A DNA stretch of 20,702 nucleotides, from positions 1-20,702 of the forward strand of contig CAKSIH010000012.1 of the NCBI GenBank assembly GCA_934462705.1. Direction: 5' to 3'. Position 1 is the first letter of the stretch, and each line of letters opens with the position of its first letter. Shown piece after piece: positions 6,259 to 15,226 of the stretch. The stretch is from an uncultured Eubacteriales bacterium (GTDB lineage Bacteria; Bacillota; Clostridia; Oscillospirales; Acutalibacteraceae). The position numbers and the translations under genes are program-made. Under the pieces are notes generated by a model. The model was given only the letters and a program-made list of their open reading frames with translations, was not told where the DNA came from and searched no databases.

Positions 6259-6300
6259 ACAAATATAAGCAATTAAGCTGAAAGGAAGATAAGACTTATT

Positions 6301-6603
6301 ATGAATAATGAATTTTCTGCTGACCTTATTACTTTAATAGATGATAACAATAAGGAACATGAGTTTGAAATACTGGATATAATAGAAAATGATGATGGTT
6401 GTTTCTATGCTTTGCTTCCAAGCAGTGAAAATTTATCATTAGCTGATGAAGCATCTTATTATATATTTGAAGCTATTGATGATAATGGAGAACAAGTCCT
6501 AGCAGAAGTTGAAGATGAAGCCTTACTTGACAAACTTGCAAACAGCTTTGAGTCTCATTTTGAAGATCTTTATGAAATAAATGAAAAGAATAATATTTTT
6601 TAG
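6301..6603 (+). CDS. DUF1292 family protein (YrzB-like)
   Basis: A 100-aa strongly acidic protein. It has the DUF1292 layout: LITLIDDNNKEHEFEILDII, then Y-A-LLP, then ADEASYYIFEAIDDNGEQ and an EVEDEALLDKL segment. The family is small, cytosolic and widespread in Firmicutes with no established function. In Bacillus the homologue yrzB sits beside the ruvX homologue yrrK; here ruvX is about 3 kb away on the opposite strand. AAAGGAAG (about 6280-6287) precedes the ATG by about 12 nt. It has its own promoter, and no terminator separates it from the 6S RNA promoter that begins about 20 nt after its stop. Confidence 0.88.
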   Translation: MNNEFSADLITLIDDNNKEHEFEILDIIENDDGCFYALLPSSENLSLADEASYYIFEAIDDNGEQVLAEVEDEALLDKLANSFESHFEDLYEINEKNNIF

Positions 6604-6624
6604 ATAAAATGTTAAAATTCCCTC

Positions 6625-6653
6625 TTTACTTTTTTTTATTTCTATGTTATAAT
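6625..6653 (+). promoter_or_regulatory. Promoter of 6S RNA (extended -10)
   Basis: TTTACT at 6625-6630, a 17-bp spacer and TATAAT at 6648-6653, with a TGn extension at 6645-6647. Start is expected near 6660. Confidence 0.75.
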
Positions 6654-6659
6654 TGCAAT

Positions 6660-6856
6660 ATAGAAGCTTTCCTGCTTAATTCGCGGACTGTGTTATATAA
6701 CCCTACAAACAATTCATAGGGAGCTTCGCTCTTTGTACGGACTGCAGACCTCCCGGTTTTCCGGAAGAAGGGAGCACAAAATATGAAGGCTGGCACCCAC
6801 CTGCTAACTAGTAGGCAGGTTATGAATACACATTACGGTTAAGCGGGTATCTTTTA
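6660..6856 (+). ncRNA. ssrS: 6S RNA
   Basis: About 195 nt with the 6S plan: a long imperfect rod closed by its own ends. The terminal helix pairs CCTGCTTAA near the 5' end with TTAAGCGGG near 6840-6848, and TGTGT with ACACA further in. Internal hairpins CTCCC/GGGAG with CCGG-TTTT-CCGG and ACCTGC/GCAGGT flank an open central bulge near GGCACCCACC, a segment typical of Firmicutes 6S RNAs. 6S RNA binds housekeeping sigma-A RNA polymerase by mimicking an open promoter and is released by pRNA synthesis in outgrowth. Promoter and terminator flank it closely. Ends are estimated to within about 5 nt. Confidence 0.88.
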
Positions 6857-6869
6857 TGAACACTAATTT

Positions 6870-6900
6870 CCTCAGGAATTTTTTCCTGAGGGTTTTTATT
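6870..6900 (+). terminator. 6S RNA terminator
   Basis: A perfect 9-bp stem CCTCAGGAA (6870-6878) / TTCCTGAGG (6883-6891) with a TTTT loop and the following GTTTTTATTTT. Confidence 0.92.
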
Positions 6901-6915
6901 TTAAAACCTTTTAAA

Positions 6916-6944
6916 TTGAAAAATCGTCATATATATTGTATAAT
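6916..6944 (+). promoter_or_regulatory. Sigma-A promoter of pcrA
   Basis: TTGAAA (6916-6921), a 17-bp spacer and a perfect TATAAT (6939-6944). It lies between the 6S terminator and the helicase start, giving a short leader of about 27 nt. Confidence 0.82.
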
Positions 6945-6977
6945 TAATTATTATAATTACATTTGGATGGTGTATTA

Positions 6978-9332
6978 ATGGATATAAAAAATGAGTTTAT
7001 TAATCTTAGAAAAAGAATTATAGAGCGTGACTTCAATAAAATGAATGACATGCAAAAAAAAGCTGTTTTTAAAGTTAACGGCCCTCTTCTTGTTCTTGCT
7101 GGAGCCGGTAGTGGAAAAACGACCGTTCTTGTAAATAGAATCGCTAATATAGTAAAATACGGAAACGCTTACTATGACTGCAATCTTCCCCTTTTTGTTA
7201 ATGATGAATACATCCACTCCTTAAAAAACTTTTTAGAAAATGAAAACATAAATTTTCCTATATCTACTTTAAGTGTATCTCCTGCAAAACCATGGCAAAT
7301 CTTAGCTATAACTTTTACAAATAAAGCTGCAAACGAGCTTAAAGATAGACTTGTAAAAATGCTGGGAGATGACGGAAATAGCATATGGGCTGCTACTTTC
7401 CACTCTACTTGTGCTAGAATTTTAAGGCAACATGCAGATAAAATAGGCTACTCTAAAAACTTTACAGTTTATGACACTGATGATTCAAAGCGTTTAATAA
7501 AAGATTGCCAAAATATTTTAAAGATAGATGATAAAATTCTTTCACATAAATCAATTATGTCTTCTATATCACGAGCTAAGGACAGCCTTATTTCATTTAA
7601 TGAATATTGCAAATCTGCCGGCTCTGACTATAGACTTATTCAAATTGGGAAAGTTTATGATATGTATCAAAGAAGACTAAAAGATGCCGATGCTATGGAT
7701 TTTGATGATCTACTATTAAACACTGTAACACTTTTTAAAAAATCTCCAGAAACCCTTGAATATTATCAAAACAGATTTCACTACATAATGGTTGATGAAT
7801 ACCAGGATACAAATAAAGTTCAATATGAGTTTATTAAACTTCTTGCAGGAAATCGGCGAAACCTTTGTGTCGTCGGTGATGATGATCAAAGCATATATAA
7901 ATTTAGGGGTGCTACAATTGAAAACATCATGAACTTTGAAAAAAACTACAAAGACGCTAAAACAATAAGGCTTGAACAAAATTACAGATCAACCCAAAAT
8001 ATATTAGATGCTGCTAATGCTGTTATTTCTAATAACTCAGAAAGAAAAGGTAAGACCCTATGGACCAAAAACGGTAGCGGAGAAAAAATATCTGTACATA
8101 CAGCTTACAGTGAATCTGACGAGGCAAATTATATTGTTGACACAATAAATGACATTGTTTTTAATGGAAGGTCTTACAGTGACATTGCCATTTTATATCG
8201 AATGAATGCCCAGTCAAATACGATTGAAAAAATGTTTGTCAAATCCGGTATACCTTACAGAATTATTGGCGGCTATAGATTTTATGAAAGAAAAGAAATT
8301 CGTGATATGATCGCATATTTAAGCGTTATAAATAATCCTAATGATGACTTGCGGCTTCGCAGAATTATAAATCAGCCAAAGCGTTCGATTGGCGACAAAA
8401 CTGTTACTAAAGTTTCTGAATTATCAGAGCAAACTGGTGAATCTATGCTTGAAATTATGAGAAGAGCTGATGAATTTTCTGAATTATTAAGATGTGCAAA
8501 CAAATTAAAGGATTTTGCCAATTTAATTGATTCCCTGATTGAAGCTGCAAATAGCAATATTTCCCTTTACGAACTTTATACCCTTATGCTAAAAAAAATT
8601 GACTATATAAATGCTTTAAAGGCTGAAAAAGATGAAAGTGAGAGTCGAATTGAAAATATAAATGAACTTGCTTCTAATATCATAAAATACGAAGAAGAAC
8701 TTTCAGAAAACGCTAGTTTATCAGGATTTTTGGAGGAAGTTTCGTTAATAACTGATATTGATAATTATAATGCTGATTCAAATGCCGTAACATTAATGAC
8801 TATGCATTCTGCAAAAGGTTTGGAATTTCCTGTTGTTTTTCTTCCTGGATTTGAGGAAGGTATTTTCCCGGGAAATCAATCAATATATCAACCAGATGAA
8901 CTTGAAGAAGAACGGCGTCTTGCTTACGTTGGAATAACAAGAGCTAAGTCCCTACTTTATATAACAAATGCCGAATCAAGAATGCTTTTTGGCAGCACTT
9001 CAAACAATAAGCCATCACGATTTCTTTCAGAAATCCCCAAAGAATTGATTAAAAAAACTCAAAGTAGGCATGCTGCTGAATTTAGTAATAATCTTAAAAA
9101 GACATCTGCAAAAAAATGGGGTAATAAAGACTTACCCAATTTTTCTAAACCTAAAGTCACTACTTGTAAAATTAATTTTTCTGTTGGAGACACTGTTTCT
9201 CACAAAGTTTTTGGTATTGGTACTGTAACATCATCTACACCTATGGGAAATGATACATTAATAGAAATAAATTTTAATAAAATTGGCTCTAAAAAATTAA
9301 TGGCAAACTACGCAAAACTCGAGAAAGTTTAA
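6978..9332 (+). CDS. pcrA: ATP-dependent DNA helicase PcrA/UvrD family
   Basis: A 784-aa superfamily 1A helicase (3'-5') used in nucleotide excision repair, removal of RecA and clearing of stalled RNA polymerase. Motifs run in order: AGAGSGKTT (Walker A, 41-49, Lys47), ITFTNKAA (111-118), VDEYQD (272-277), GDDDQSIYKFRGA (III), LEQNYRS (IV), TMHSAKGLEF (V, about 608) and AYVGITRAK (VI, about 650). The C-terminal VGDTVSHKVFGIGTV segment is the Tudor-like RNA-polymerase-binding domain of PcrA. Unlike the Bacillus protein, about 35-40 residues are inserted between motifs I and Ia (about 62-104). ATG 6978 is chosen because GGATGGTG lies 5 nt upstream; an in-frame TTG at 6963 gives five extra residues and has no such site. 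It ends tail-to-tail with ruvX. Confidence 0.95.
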   Translation: MDIKNEFINLRKRIIERDFNKMNDMQKKAVFKVNGPLLVLAGAGSGKTTVLVNRIANIVKYGNAYYDCNLPLFVNDEYIHSLKNFLENENINFPISTLSVSPAKPWQILAITFTNKAANELKDRLVKMLGDDGNSIWAATFHSTCARILRQHADKIGYSKNFTVYDTDDSKRLIKDCQNILKIDDKILSHKSIMSSISRAKDSLISFNEYCKSAGSDYRLIQIGKVYDMYQRRLKDADAMDFDDLLLNTVTLFKKSPETLEYYQNRFHYIMVDEYQDTNKVQYEFIKLLAGNRRNLCVVGDDDQSIYKFRGATIENIMNFEKNYKDAKTIRLEQNYRSTQNILDAANAVISNNSERKGKTLWTKNGSGEKISVHTAYSESDEANYIVDTINDIVFNGRSYSDIAILYRMNAQSNTIEKMFVKSGIPYRIIGGYRFYERKEIRDMIAYLSVINNPNDDLRLRRIINQPKRSIGDKTVTKVSELSEQTGESMLEIMRRADEFSELLRCANKLKDFANLIDSLIEAANSNISLYELYTLMLKKIDYINALKAEKDESESRIENINELASNIIKYEEELSENASLSGFLEEVSLITDIDNYNADSNAVTLMTMHSAKGLEFPVVFLPGFEEGIFPGNQSIYQPDELEEERRLAYVGITRAKSLLYITNAESRMLFGSTSNNKPSRFLSEIPKELIKKTQSRHAAEFSNNLKKTSAKKWGNKDLPNFSKPKVTTCKINFSVGDTVSHKVFGIGTVTSSTPMGNDTLIEINFNKIGSKKLMANYAKLEKV

Positions 9333-9354
9333 CCACTTTCTCGAGTTTTTTTTG
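9314..9354. terminator. Shared bidirectional terminator inside overlapping pcrA and ruvX 3' ends
   Basis: A perfect 15-bp stem AAAACTCGAGAAAGT (9314-9328) / ACTTTCTCGAGTTTT (9335-9349) with a 6-nt loop TTAACC (9329-9334). T residues follow on +; on - the stem itself ends in TTTT. Both stop codons (TAA 9330-9332 on +, TAA 9331-9329 on -) start in the loop, and the arms encode the last residues of both proteins. Confidence 0.92.
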
Positions 9355-9754
9355 CATCTATATAATTTTGTAGTATTATAACTGCCGCTACGCTATCTAC
9401 AACCTTTTTTCTTTTCTTTCCTCTTGTATCCGTCTCGTTTAGGTAATTATGTGCTGATACTGTTGTTCCTCTCTCATCAAGCCAAACTACCTTTATTCCA
9501 GATTTGTCATGTAAAATTTTTCCGAAGTCTCGTGATTTTACAGCACTTGCTCCTTCAGAGCCGTCCATATTTTTCGGCAAGCCTAAAACTATTTTTTTCG
9601 CACCTTTTTCATGTGCTATCTCTATAATTTTATCTGCCAGTACTTCTCTCGAATGTTCATTAATAACACATACAGGAGACGCTAAAATTTCATTTCTATC
9701 ACATACTGCTACCCCAGTTCTAACATCGCCTAAGTCAACAGATAAAATAATCAT
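9329..9754 (-). CDS. ruvX: Putative pre-16S rRNA nuclease YqgF/RuvX
   Basis: A 141-aa RNase H-fold protein, normal length for the family. The three acidic catalytic residues are visible: Asp7 in SVDLGDVRTG, Glu94 in LDERGTT and Asp120 in VVDSVAA. VLGLPKNMDGSEG is the family signature. Homologues trim the 5' end of 16S rRNA precursor; an older name links it to Holliday junction resolution. It is the last gene of the operon, starting 29 nt after valS, with GAGG 7 nt before the ATG. The last 4 nt overlap the convergent pcrA stop. Confidence 0.94.
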   Translation of the reverse strand: MIILSVDLGDVRTGVAVCDRNEILASPVCVINEHSREVLADKIIEIAHEKGAKKIVLGLPKNMDGSEGASAVKSRDFGKILHDKSGIKVVWLDERGTTVSAHNYLNETDTRGKKRKKVVDSVAAVIILQNYIDAKKTRESG

Positions 9755-9783
9755 AAATTACCTCGCATGCTTTAATCTAATAA

Positions 9784-12411
9784 TTATTTGCTATCGTATT
9801 TAAGTATTGCAGCTTCAAGTATCTTTATTTTTTCCTTAAGAGCATTCGCTGATTCCCTTACTCCATCAATTACGCTTTTAGGTGCTTTAGATAAAAAGCC
9901 CTGGTTATTTAATTTACCCTCGTCTCTTGCAAGTTCCTTTTTAGATACTTCAAGCTCTTTTTTTAGTCTTAATGTCTCTGCCTGTTTGTCTACCAAATCA
10001 TCCATAGGAATAAATACTTTTGCGTTATTTGTAACAATTGTTATGGCCCCATCAATACTAAAGCCCTTGTTTACTTCTACTGTACTTCCATATGCAAGTT
10101 TTTTTATAAAAAGCTCCAAGTTTCTAAATACATTACAATAATTTGTGTCAATAAACAATGCTGCTTTTTTAGAAGGTGGTACATTCATCTCAGAGCGTCT
10201 GTTCCTTATAGCTCTAATTACGTCCATAATCATTGACACTTCTTTTTCCGCTTCTTTAAACTCATATCCACTGTTGTACTCCGGATAATCTGCTACCATT
10301 ATGGAACGGCCTTTATGCGGAAGAGTTTGCCAAATTTCTTCAGTTATAAAAGGCATAAATGGATGCAAAAGCTTTAATATACTAGTCATAGTAAAAATTA
10401 AAACACATCGTGTACCTTGAGCAGCTTCCTCACTAGATTGAATTCTAATTTTTGCAAATTCAATATACCAATCACAGAACTCGTCCCAAATAAAGTCATA
10501 TAGTTTTTGTACAGCAATCCCAAGTTCAAACTTTTCTATGTTTTCCGTTACTTCTTTAGTTACTGTATTGAGCCTACTAAGTATCCACTTATCTTCAGAA
10601 TTTAAATTTTCAGGAACTTTATTTTCTGAATCTGTTCCATCTATATTCATATGTATGAATCTTGCTGCATTCCATATCTTATTTGCAAAATTCCAACTCG
10701 CATTTACCTTTTCATCAGAATATCGCATATCATTTCCAGGGCTGTTTCCTGTTGCAAGTGAAAACCTCAATGCATCTGCACCATACTTCTCTATTACTTC
10801 CATAGGATCAATGCCATTTCCTAAGGATTTAGACATTTTCCTTCCTTCTGAGTCCCTTACAAGCCCATGAATAAGCACCGTTTCAAAAGGAGCTTTGCCT
10901 GTGTACTCAATAGCAGAAAAAATCATTCTTGCAACCCAGAAAAAGATTATGTCATACCCTGTAACCAATGTATTGGTCGGATAAAAATATTTAAAATCCG
11001 GTGTATTTTCGGGCCAACCTAAGACAGCAAATGGCCAAAGTGCAGATGAAAACCAGGTATCTAACACATCTTCATCTTGTTTAACGTTACACGAACCACA
11101 CTTACTGCATACTTCCACGTTATCTTTTGATACCATTAGTTCTCCACAGTCCAAGCAATAATAAGCTGGAATACGATGACCCCACCACAATTGCCTTGAA
11201 ATACACCAATCTCTTATATTTTCCATCCAGCTAAAGAATATCTTATCAAAACGATCAGGTATAAATTTTGTTTTTCCTTCTTTTATACAATTTATCGCAG
11301 GTTTTGCAAGCGGTTCCATTTTTACAAACCATTGAGTAGATACCTTAGCCTCTACAGTTTCCGAACATCTATAGCAAGTCCCAACATTATGGTGTATCGG
11401 ATTTATCTTTGTAATAAAGCCTTGCTCATCTAAATCCTTTATAATACGTTTTCTTGCTTCGTCTCTATAAAGTCCGCAGTATTTTCCACCGTTCTCATTT
11501 ATAAAAGCATGATCATCCATTACATCTATAAACGGCAGTTTATGCCTAAGGCCTACTTCAAAGTCATTGGGATCATGCGCTGGCGTTATTTTTACTGCAC
11601 CTGTTCCAAAATCCATTTCAACATATTGATCTGCAATAATTGGAATTTTTCTTTCAATTATTGGTACAATTAACATTTGGCCTATCAAATTTTTATATCT
11701 TTCATCATCCGGATGCACTGCAACGGCGGTATCACCAAGTAAAGTTTCCGGTCTTGTAGTTGCAATTTCAACATATCCAGTTCCATCAGCTAAAGGATAT
11801 TTTATATGCCAAAAGCTTCCCTCTTTTTCTTTAAATTCAACTTCTGCATCAGAAAGTGAAGTTTTACATCTAGGACACCAATTAACTATTCTTTCTCCTC
11901 TGTATATAAGTCCCTTATTGTAAAGATTTACAAATGCCTCCTTAATGGCTTCCTTAAGTCCATCATCCATCGTAAAGCGTTCTCTATCCCAGTCACACGA
12001 GGCACCCAGCTTTTTTATCTGACTTAAAATAGTTCCACCATACTTTTCTTTCCATTCATATGCACGTTTTAAAAATCCTCCACGGCCTACCATTTCCTTT
12101 GTTAAACCTTCTTTTTTCATAGCTTCAACAACTTTAACTTCTGTTGCAATAGCCGCATGGTCTGTCCCTGGAATCCAAAGTGCATTAAAGCCTTTCATTC
12201 TTTTAAATCGCACAAGTATATCCTGCAAAGTTTCATCTAAAGCGTGACCCATATGAAGTTTTCCTGTTACATTTGGCGGTGGAATAACTACTGTATATGG
12301 CTTTTTTGCTTCATCCACCTCTGCTTTAAAATATCCGTTTTCAAGCCAAAATTTATATATCTTATCCTCAACCATTGACGGTTCATATGATTTAGGTAAT
12401 TCTTTGCACAT
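9784..12411 (-). CDS. valS: Valyl-tRNA synthetase
   Basis: An 875-aa class Ia synthetase charging tRNA-Val. The HIGH motif is HMGH at 53-56 (after PPPNVTGKL) and KMSKS is at 525-529. An editing (CP1) domain lies between them, and CxxC pairs (CLDCGE, CSKCGS) near residue 430 suggest a bound zinc. The C-terminal coiled coil (about 800-870, LRLKKELEVSKKELARDEGKL) is the usual ValRS tRNA-binding arm. ATG 12411 has GGAGGAAAG 5 nt upstream; a TTG fifteen nt earlier lies within that site and is not the start. It sits 36 nt after ribF, too little room for a T-box, so it is probably expressed with the operon and not controlled by tRNA-Val. This position, where many Firmicutes carry rpsO-pnp, is uncommon. 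Confidence 0.96.
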   Translation of the reverse strand: MCKELPKSYEPSMVEDKIYKFWLENGYFKAEVDEAKKPYTVVIPPPNVTGKLHMGHALDETLQDILVRFKRMKGFNALWIPGTDHAAIATEVKVVEAMKKEGLTKEMVGRGGFLKRAYEWKEKYGGTILSQIKKLGASCDWDRERFTMDDGLKEAIKEAFVNLYNKGLIYRGERIVNWCPRCKTSLSDAEVEFKEKEGSFWHIKYPLADGTGYVEIATTRPETLLGDTAVAVHPDDERYKNLIGQMLIVPIIERKIPIIADQYVEMDFGTGAVKITPAHDPNDFEVGLRHKLPFIDVMDDHAFINENGGKYCGLYRDEARKRIIKDLDEQGFITKINPIHHNVGTCYRCSETVEAKVSTQWFVKMEPLAKPAINCIKEGKTKFIPDRFDKIFFSWMENIRDWCISRQLWWGHRIPAYYCLDCGELMVSKDNVEVCSKCGSCNVKQDEDVLDTWFSSALWPFAVLGWPENTPDFKYFYPTNTLVTGYDIIFFWVARMIFSAIEYTGKAPFETVLIHGLVRDSEGRKMSKSLGNGIDPMEVIEKYGADALRFSLATGNSPGNDMRYSDEKVNASWNFANKIWNAARFIHMNIDGTDSENKVPENLNSEDKWILSRLNTVTKEVTENIEKFELGIAVQKLYDFIWDEFCDWYIEFAKIRIQSSEEAAQGTRCVLIFTMTSILKLLHPFMPFITEEIWQTLPHKGRSIMVADYPEYNSGYEFKEAEKEVSMIMDVIRAIRNRRSEMNVPPSKKAALFIDTNYCNVFRNLELFIKKLAYGSTVEVNKGFSIDGAITIVTNNAKVFIPMDDLVDKQAETLRLKKELEVSKKELARDEGKLNNQGFLSKAPKSVIDGVRESANALKEKIKILEAAILKYDSK

Positions 12412-12447
12412 AATTCTTTCCTCCAAATTTCAAATTTTCCCTTTAAT

Positions 12448-13350
12448 TTAAAGCTTGCAAAGTAAACTATTAATGTCATTTTTTAAATCTACTAATGAAT
12501 TAAATTTTTTCTCCACTCTTAAAAATTTTAAAAATTCAACTTCTATGATTTCTCCATAAAGGTTATTGTCATCATAGTCTAAAATAAATGTTTCCACAAT
12601 AGGAGTTTCTCTTATAGAAATTGTTGGATTCACACCAATATTAGTAATAGAAGAAAACTTAGCCCCTTTAACCTTAACTGCAGTTTTATAAACCCCAAAC
12701 TTAGGTAACACAAGAGTTTCAGGAAACTCCTGATTAATCGTAGGAAAACCCAATTGCCTACCTAATTTTTTTCCTTCAATAACTTTACTTTTAAAACTAA
12801 AATTCCTTGTCAACATAAAATTTGCTTTTTCAACATTTCCTTCCGAAATAAGCTTTTTAATTCCTGTAGAGCTAACAATTTCCCCTTTGTAATTTACTGC
12901 TTCATTAATGTAAACATTTACACCCGCCAATTTCAGCTTTTGCTTTAAGTAATTACAGTCACCAGATTTACCAGCGCCAAAGTGATAATTAAATCCACAG
13001 AATAAATCCGCTGCATTTAATGTATTAATTAAAATTTGATTTATAAATTCATTTGCAGATAATTTCATTATTGAAGAAAAATTAATCATATACATTTTTT
13101 CTACACCCAAAGATGATAAAATTAGTTTCTTATCATCCGTTCCAATTATCTTTTTCATTGGTCTCTTAGTCAAGGCCTCCCGTGGGCTTTGTGAAAAAGT
13201 AAAGACTATAGGGGTTAGCCCTTTTTTTTGGGCCATGCCAACCATGGTTTCAATAATGCGTTTGTGGCCCATATGTATTCCATCAAAATATCCTAAAGCT
13301 ACACATGTCTTTTGGGGGAATTTTTTTAAAGTATGAATAACCTCAATCAA
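12448..13350 (-). CDS. ribF: Bifunctional riboflavin kinase / FAD synthetase
   Basis: A 300-aa protein making FMN and FAD from riboflavin and ATP. The N-terminal adenylyltransferase domain has GYFDGIHMGH (20-29) and STGIKKLI; the C-terminal flavokinase domain has KLGRQLGFPTIN and the GVYKTAVKVKG / TNIGVNPT segments. The length is typical. The start is TTG at 13348-13350, with GGGGGAAA 8 nt upstream; no in-frame ATG or GTG precedes the conserved LKKFPQK segment. It follows truB by 14 nt, its usual neighbour in Firmicutes. Confidence 0.94.
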   Translation of the reverse strand: MIEVIHTLKKFPQKTCVALGYFDGIHMGHKRIIETMVGMAQKKGLTPIVFTFSQSPREALTKRPMKKIIGTDDKKLILSSLGVEKMYMINFSSIMKLSANEFINQILINTLNAADLFCGFNYHFGAGKSGDCNYLKQKLKLAGVNVYINEAVNYKGEIVSSTGIKKLISEGNVEKANFMLTRNFSFKSKVIEGKKLGRQLGFPTINQEFPETLVLPKFGVYKTAVKVKGAKFSSITNIGVNPTISIRETPIVETFILDYDDNNLYGEIIEVEFLKFLRVEKKFNSLVDLKNDINSLLCKL

Positions 13351-13364
13351 TAAAGTTTCCCCCT

Positions 13365-14273
13365 TTAATCTTTATTATGCAATAGTTTAAATATGGCAAG
13401 CTCCTCTTTTTTGGGGTCTATAACTCCAAGGCCTAAAAAATTCTCTGTGTTATCATACACACGAATAATGCTTTTATCACATTCATAATCTCTAATTTCA
13501 GTACGTCCAAGCATTAGGCCCCCACCATTTGTAAATCTGATTCCCTGTTTACTAGTTATATGAATAGCCCTATAGCAATAAAAAGGTACATCCATTGGAA
13601 TAAATTTATCTTTTATCCTACCCTCCGTTGCAAGTTTTTTAGCTGTGTCTATGGTTATACTGTCTTCTATTTTAAATCCACACGCCAAAGTTCGTTTTAG
13701 TGATGTCATCACACCACCACATCCTAATTTTTCACCTAAATCATTGCACAACGTGCGAACATATGTGCCCTTTGAACACCTAACAATAAATTGACCTTCT
13801 AGATTTTTTTCATTAAAATTCAGAAGGTCAAGTCTAGAAATTTTAATTGGCCGAGGTTCTCTTTTAATCTCTATTCCCTGCCTTGCAAGTGCATATAATC
13901 TTACTCCATCTTTTTTTACAGCTGAGTACATCGGCGGAATTTGCATTATTTCACCCTTAAATTCATTAAGGCACTTACATACCCTCTCCTGCGAAAAATT
14001 AACTTCAGAATTTTTTAAAACCTTACCTGTAATATCCTGAGTGTCAGTAGAAATACCAAGCTTAAATCCAGCAATATACTCTTTATCACTTTCAGGGATT
14101 ATTGATTGCAATTTGGTAGCATTTCCAACCAATATCGGTAAAATCCCCGTTGCCATTGGATCTAACGTACCCATATGACCAATTTTCTTCGTACCCAATA
14201 GTCTTCTCATAACAGCAATAACATCAAACGAAGTAATTTTCTCTGGCTTATTTATAAGTAATATTCCATTCAT
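13365..14273 (-). CDS. truB: tRNA pseudouridine(55) synthase TruB
   Basis: A 302-aa enzyme that makes pseudouridine-55 in the T loop of elongator tRNAs. The catalytic Asp38 lies in GTLDPMATG, preceded by LLINKPEKITS; YVRTLCNDLG and IPPMYSAVKKDG are conserved family motifs, and the last about 80 residues form a PUA-like domain. The ATG overlaps the nrnA stop by 4 nt (ATGA), implying translational coupling; GGGAG lies in the end of nrnA. Confidence 0.95.
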   Translation of the reverse strand: MNGILLINKPEKITSFDVIAVMRRLLGTKKIGHMGTLDPMATGILPILVGNATKLQSIIPESDKEYIAGFKLGISTDTQDITGKVLKNSEVNFSQERVCKCLNEFKGEIMQIPPMYSAVKKDGVRLYALARQGIEIKREPRPIKISRLDLLNFNEKNLEGQFIVRCSKGTYVRTLCNDLGEKLGCGGVMTSLKRTLACGFKIEDSITIDTAKKLATEGRIKDKFIPMDVPFYCYRAIHITSKQGIRFTNGGGLMLGRTEIRDYECDKSIIRVYDNTENFLGLGVIDPKKEELAIFKLLHNKD

Positions 14274-15226
14274 ATTGGCTCTCCCAAAAACTCAGCGACA
14301 ACAGCCAATAGTCGCCTTTTCACTTGATTTATATTCCCTGAAATAGTACATCCCGCCGCGCATGGATGCCCCCCGCCCCCAAAATTTAAGCAAATTTTAG
14401 ACGCGTCTATTTTTTCATCTGTCCTTACGGAAATCTTAAATTCCCCATTTGGCTTTTCTCTTAAAGTTATTCCTATTAAAACCGTATCAACTTGCCTCGG
14501 TATAGAAGCAAGTCCATCAAAATCACCGTCTGTTGCTCCCGATTGCTTTATCATTTCATTGGTAAGTGAAATGATAGCACATTTAGAATTACAATAAAAC
14601 TCCATGGAATCTAATACCATGCGTTCAATCTGTATTTTTTCGCGAGACTTTATATCAAACATCATTCTATTTATAAATGCTGCATTAGCACCACACTCAA
14701 TCATTTCTGCACAAATTCTGTATGACTCCGGCGTAGCATTTGTATATTTGAAACGGCCTGTGTCAGTCGAGATTCCCGTATATATACAGGTCGCCATGCT
14801 ACTACTTATATGCACACCCATGTTTTTCACTAATTTATAAATATTTTCTGCATTGGCAGCTGCCTTCGAATCTAAAAAAGACAACCTTGCAAAATCTTTG
14901 TTTGCTGAATGGTGGTCTATACTTACATCTACACGCTCTTTGTATTTATCAAGCTCTTCACCTAAAAGTGCTGTATCCGCTATGTCCACAGTTATAATTG
15001 TTTCTGGGCTAAAAGTTTGTTTCTTTACACCTTCTTTTAAAAAATCAAACTTCTTTGCAGGTATATCACTACATAAAACCTTTGCATTTTTTTTTAACTG
15101 TTGTAACGCTTCACACAAAGCGTAAGCTGACCCTAGAGTGTCTCCATCTGGATATTGATGAGTTAAAATATAAAAATTATCCCTTTTTAACAAAAAGTCA
15201 GTTACTTTTTCTATATTAACGTTCAT
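14270..15226 (-). CDS. nrnA: DHH-family nanoRNase / pAp phosphatase NrnA
   Basis: A 318-aa DHH-DHHA1 phosphoesterase that degrades 2-5-nt RNAs and dephosphorylates pAp. Metal ligands are seen in THQYPDGD (22-29), VDIAD (80-84) and DHH (104-106); GISTDTGRF is conserved. The C-terminal GGGGHPCAAGC is the DHHA1 substrate-binding loop. ATG 15226 is chosen: it overlaps the rbfA TGA by 1 nt (TGATG) and has AAGGGTGG 6 nt upstream; a GTG one codon earlier is the alternative. It is placed between rbfA and truB, as in many Clostridia. Confidence 0.93.
   Translation of the reverse strand: MNVNIEKVTDFLLKRDNFYILTHQYPDGDTLGSAYALCEALQQLKKNAKVLCSDIPAKKFDFLKEGVKKQTFSPETIITVDIADTALLGEELDKYKERVDVSIDHHSANKDFARLSFLDSKAAANAENIYKLVKNMGVHISSSMATCIYTGISTDTGRFKYTNATPESYRICAEMIECGANAAFINRMMFDIKSREKIQIERMVLDSMEFYCNSKCAIISLTNEMIKQSGATDGDFDGLASIPRQVDTVLIGITLREKPNGEFKISVRTDEKIDASKICLNFGGGGHPCAAGCTISGNINQVKRRLLAVVAEFLGEPI

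Noticed and set aside
12412..12447. T-box riboswitch before valS
   Set aside because: Only 36 nt separate ribF and valS and no T-box motif or terminator/antiterminator pair is present.
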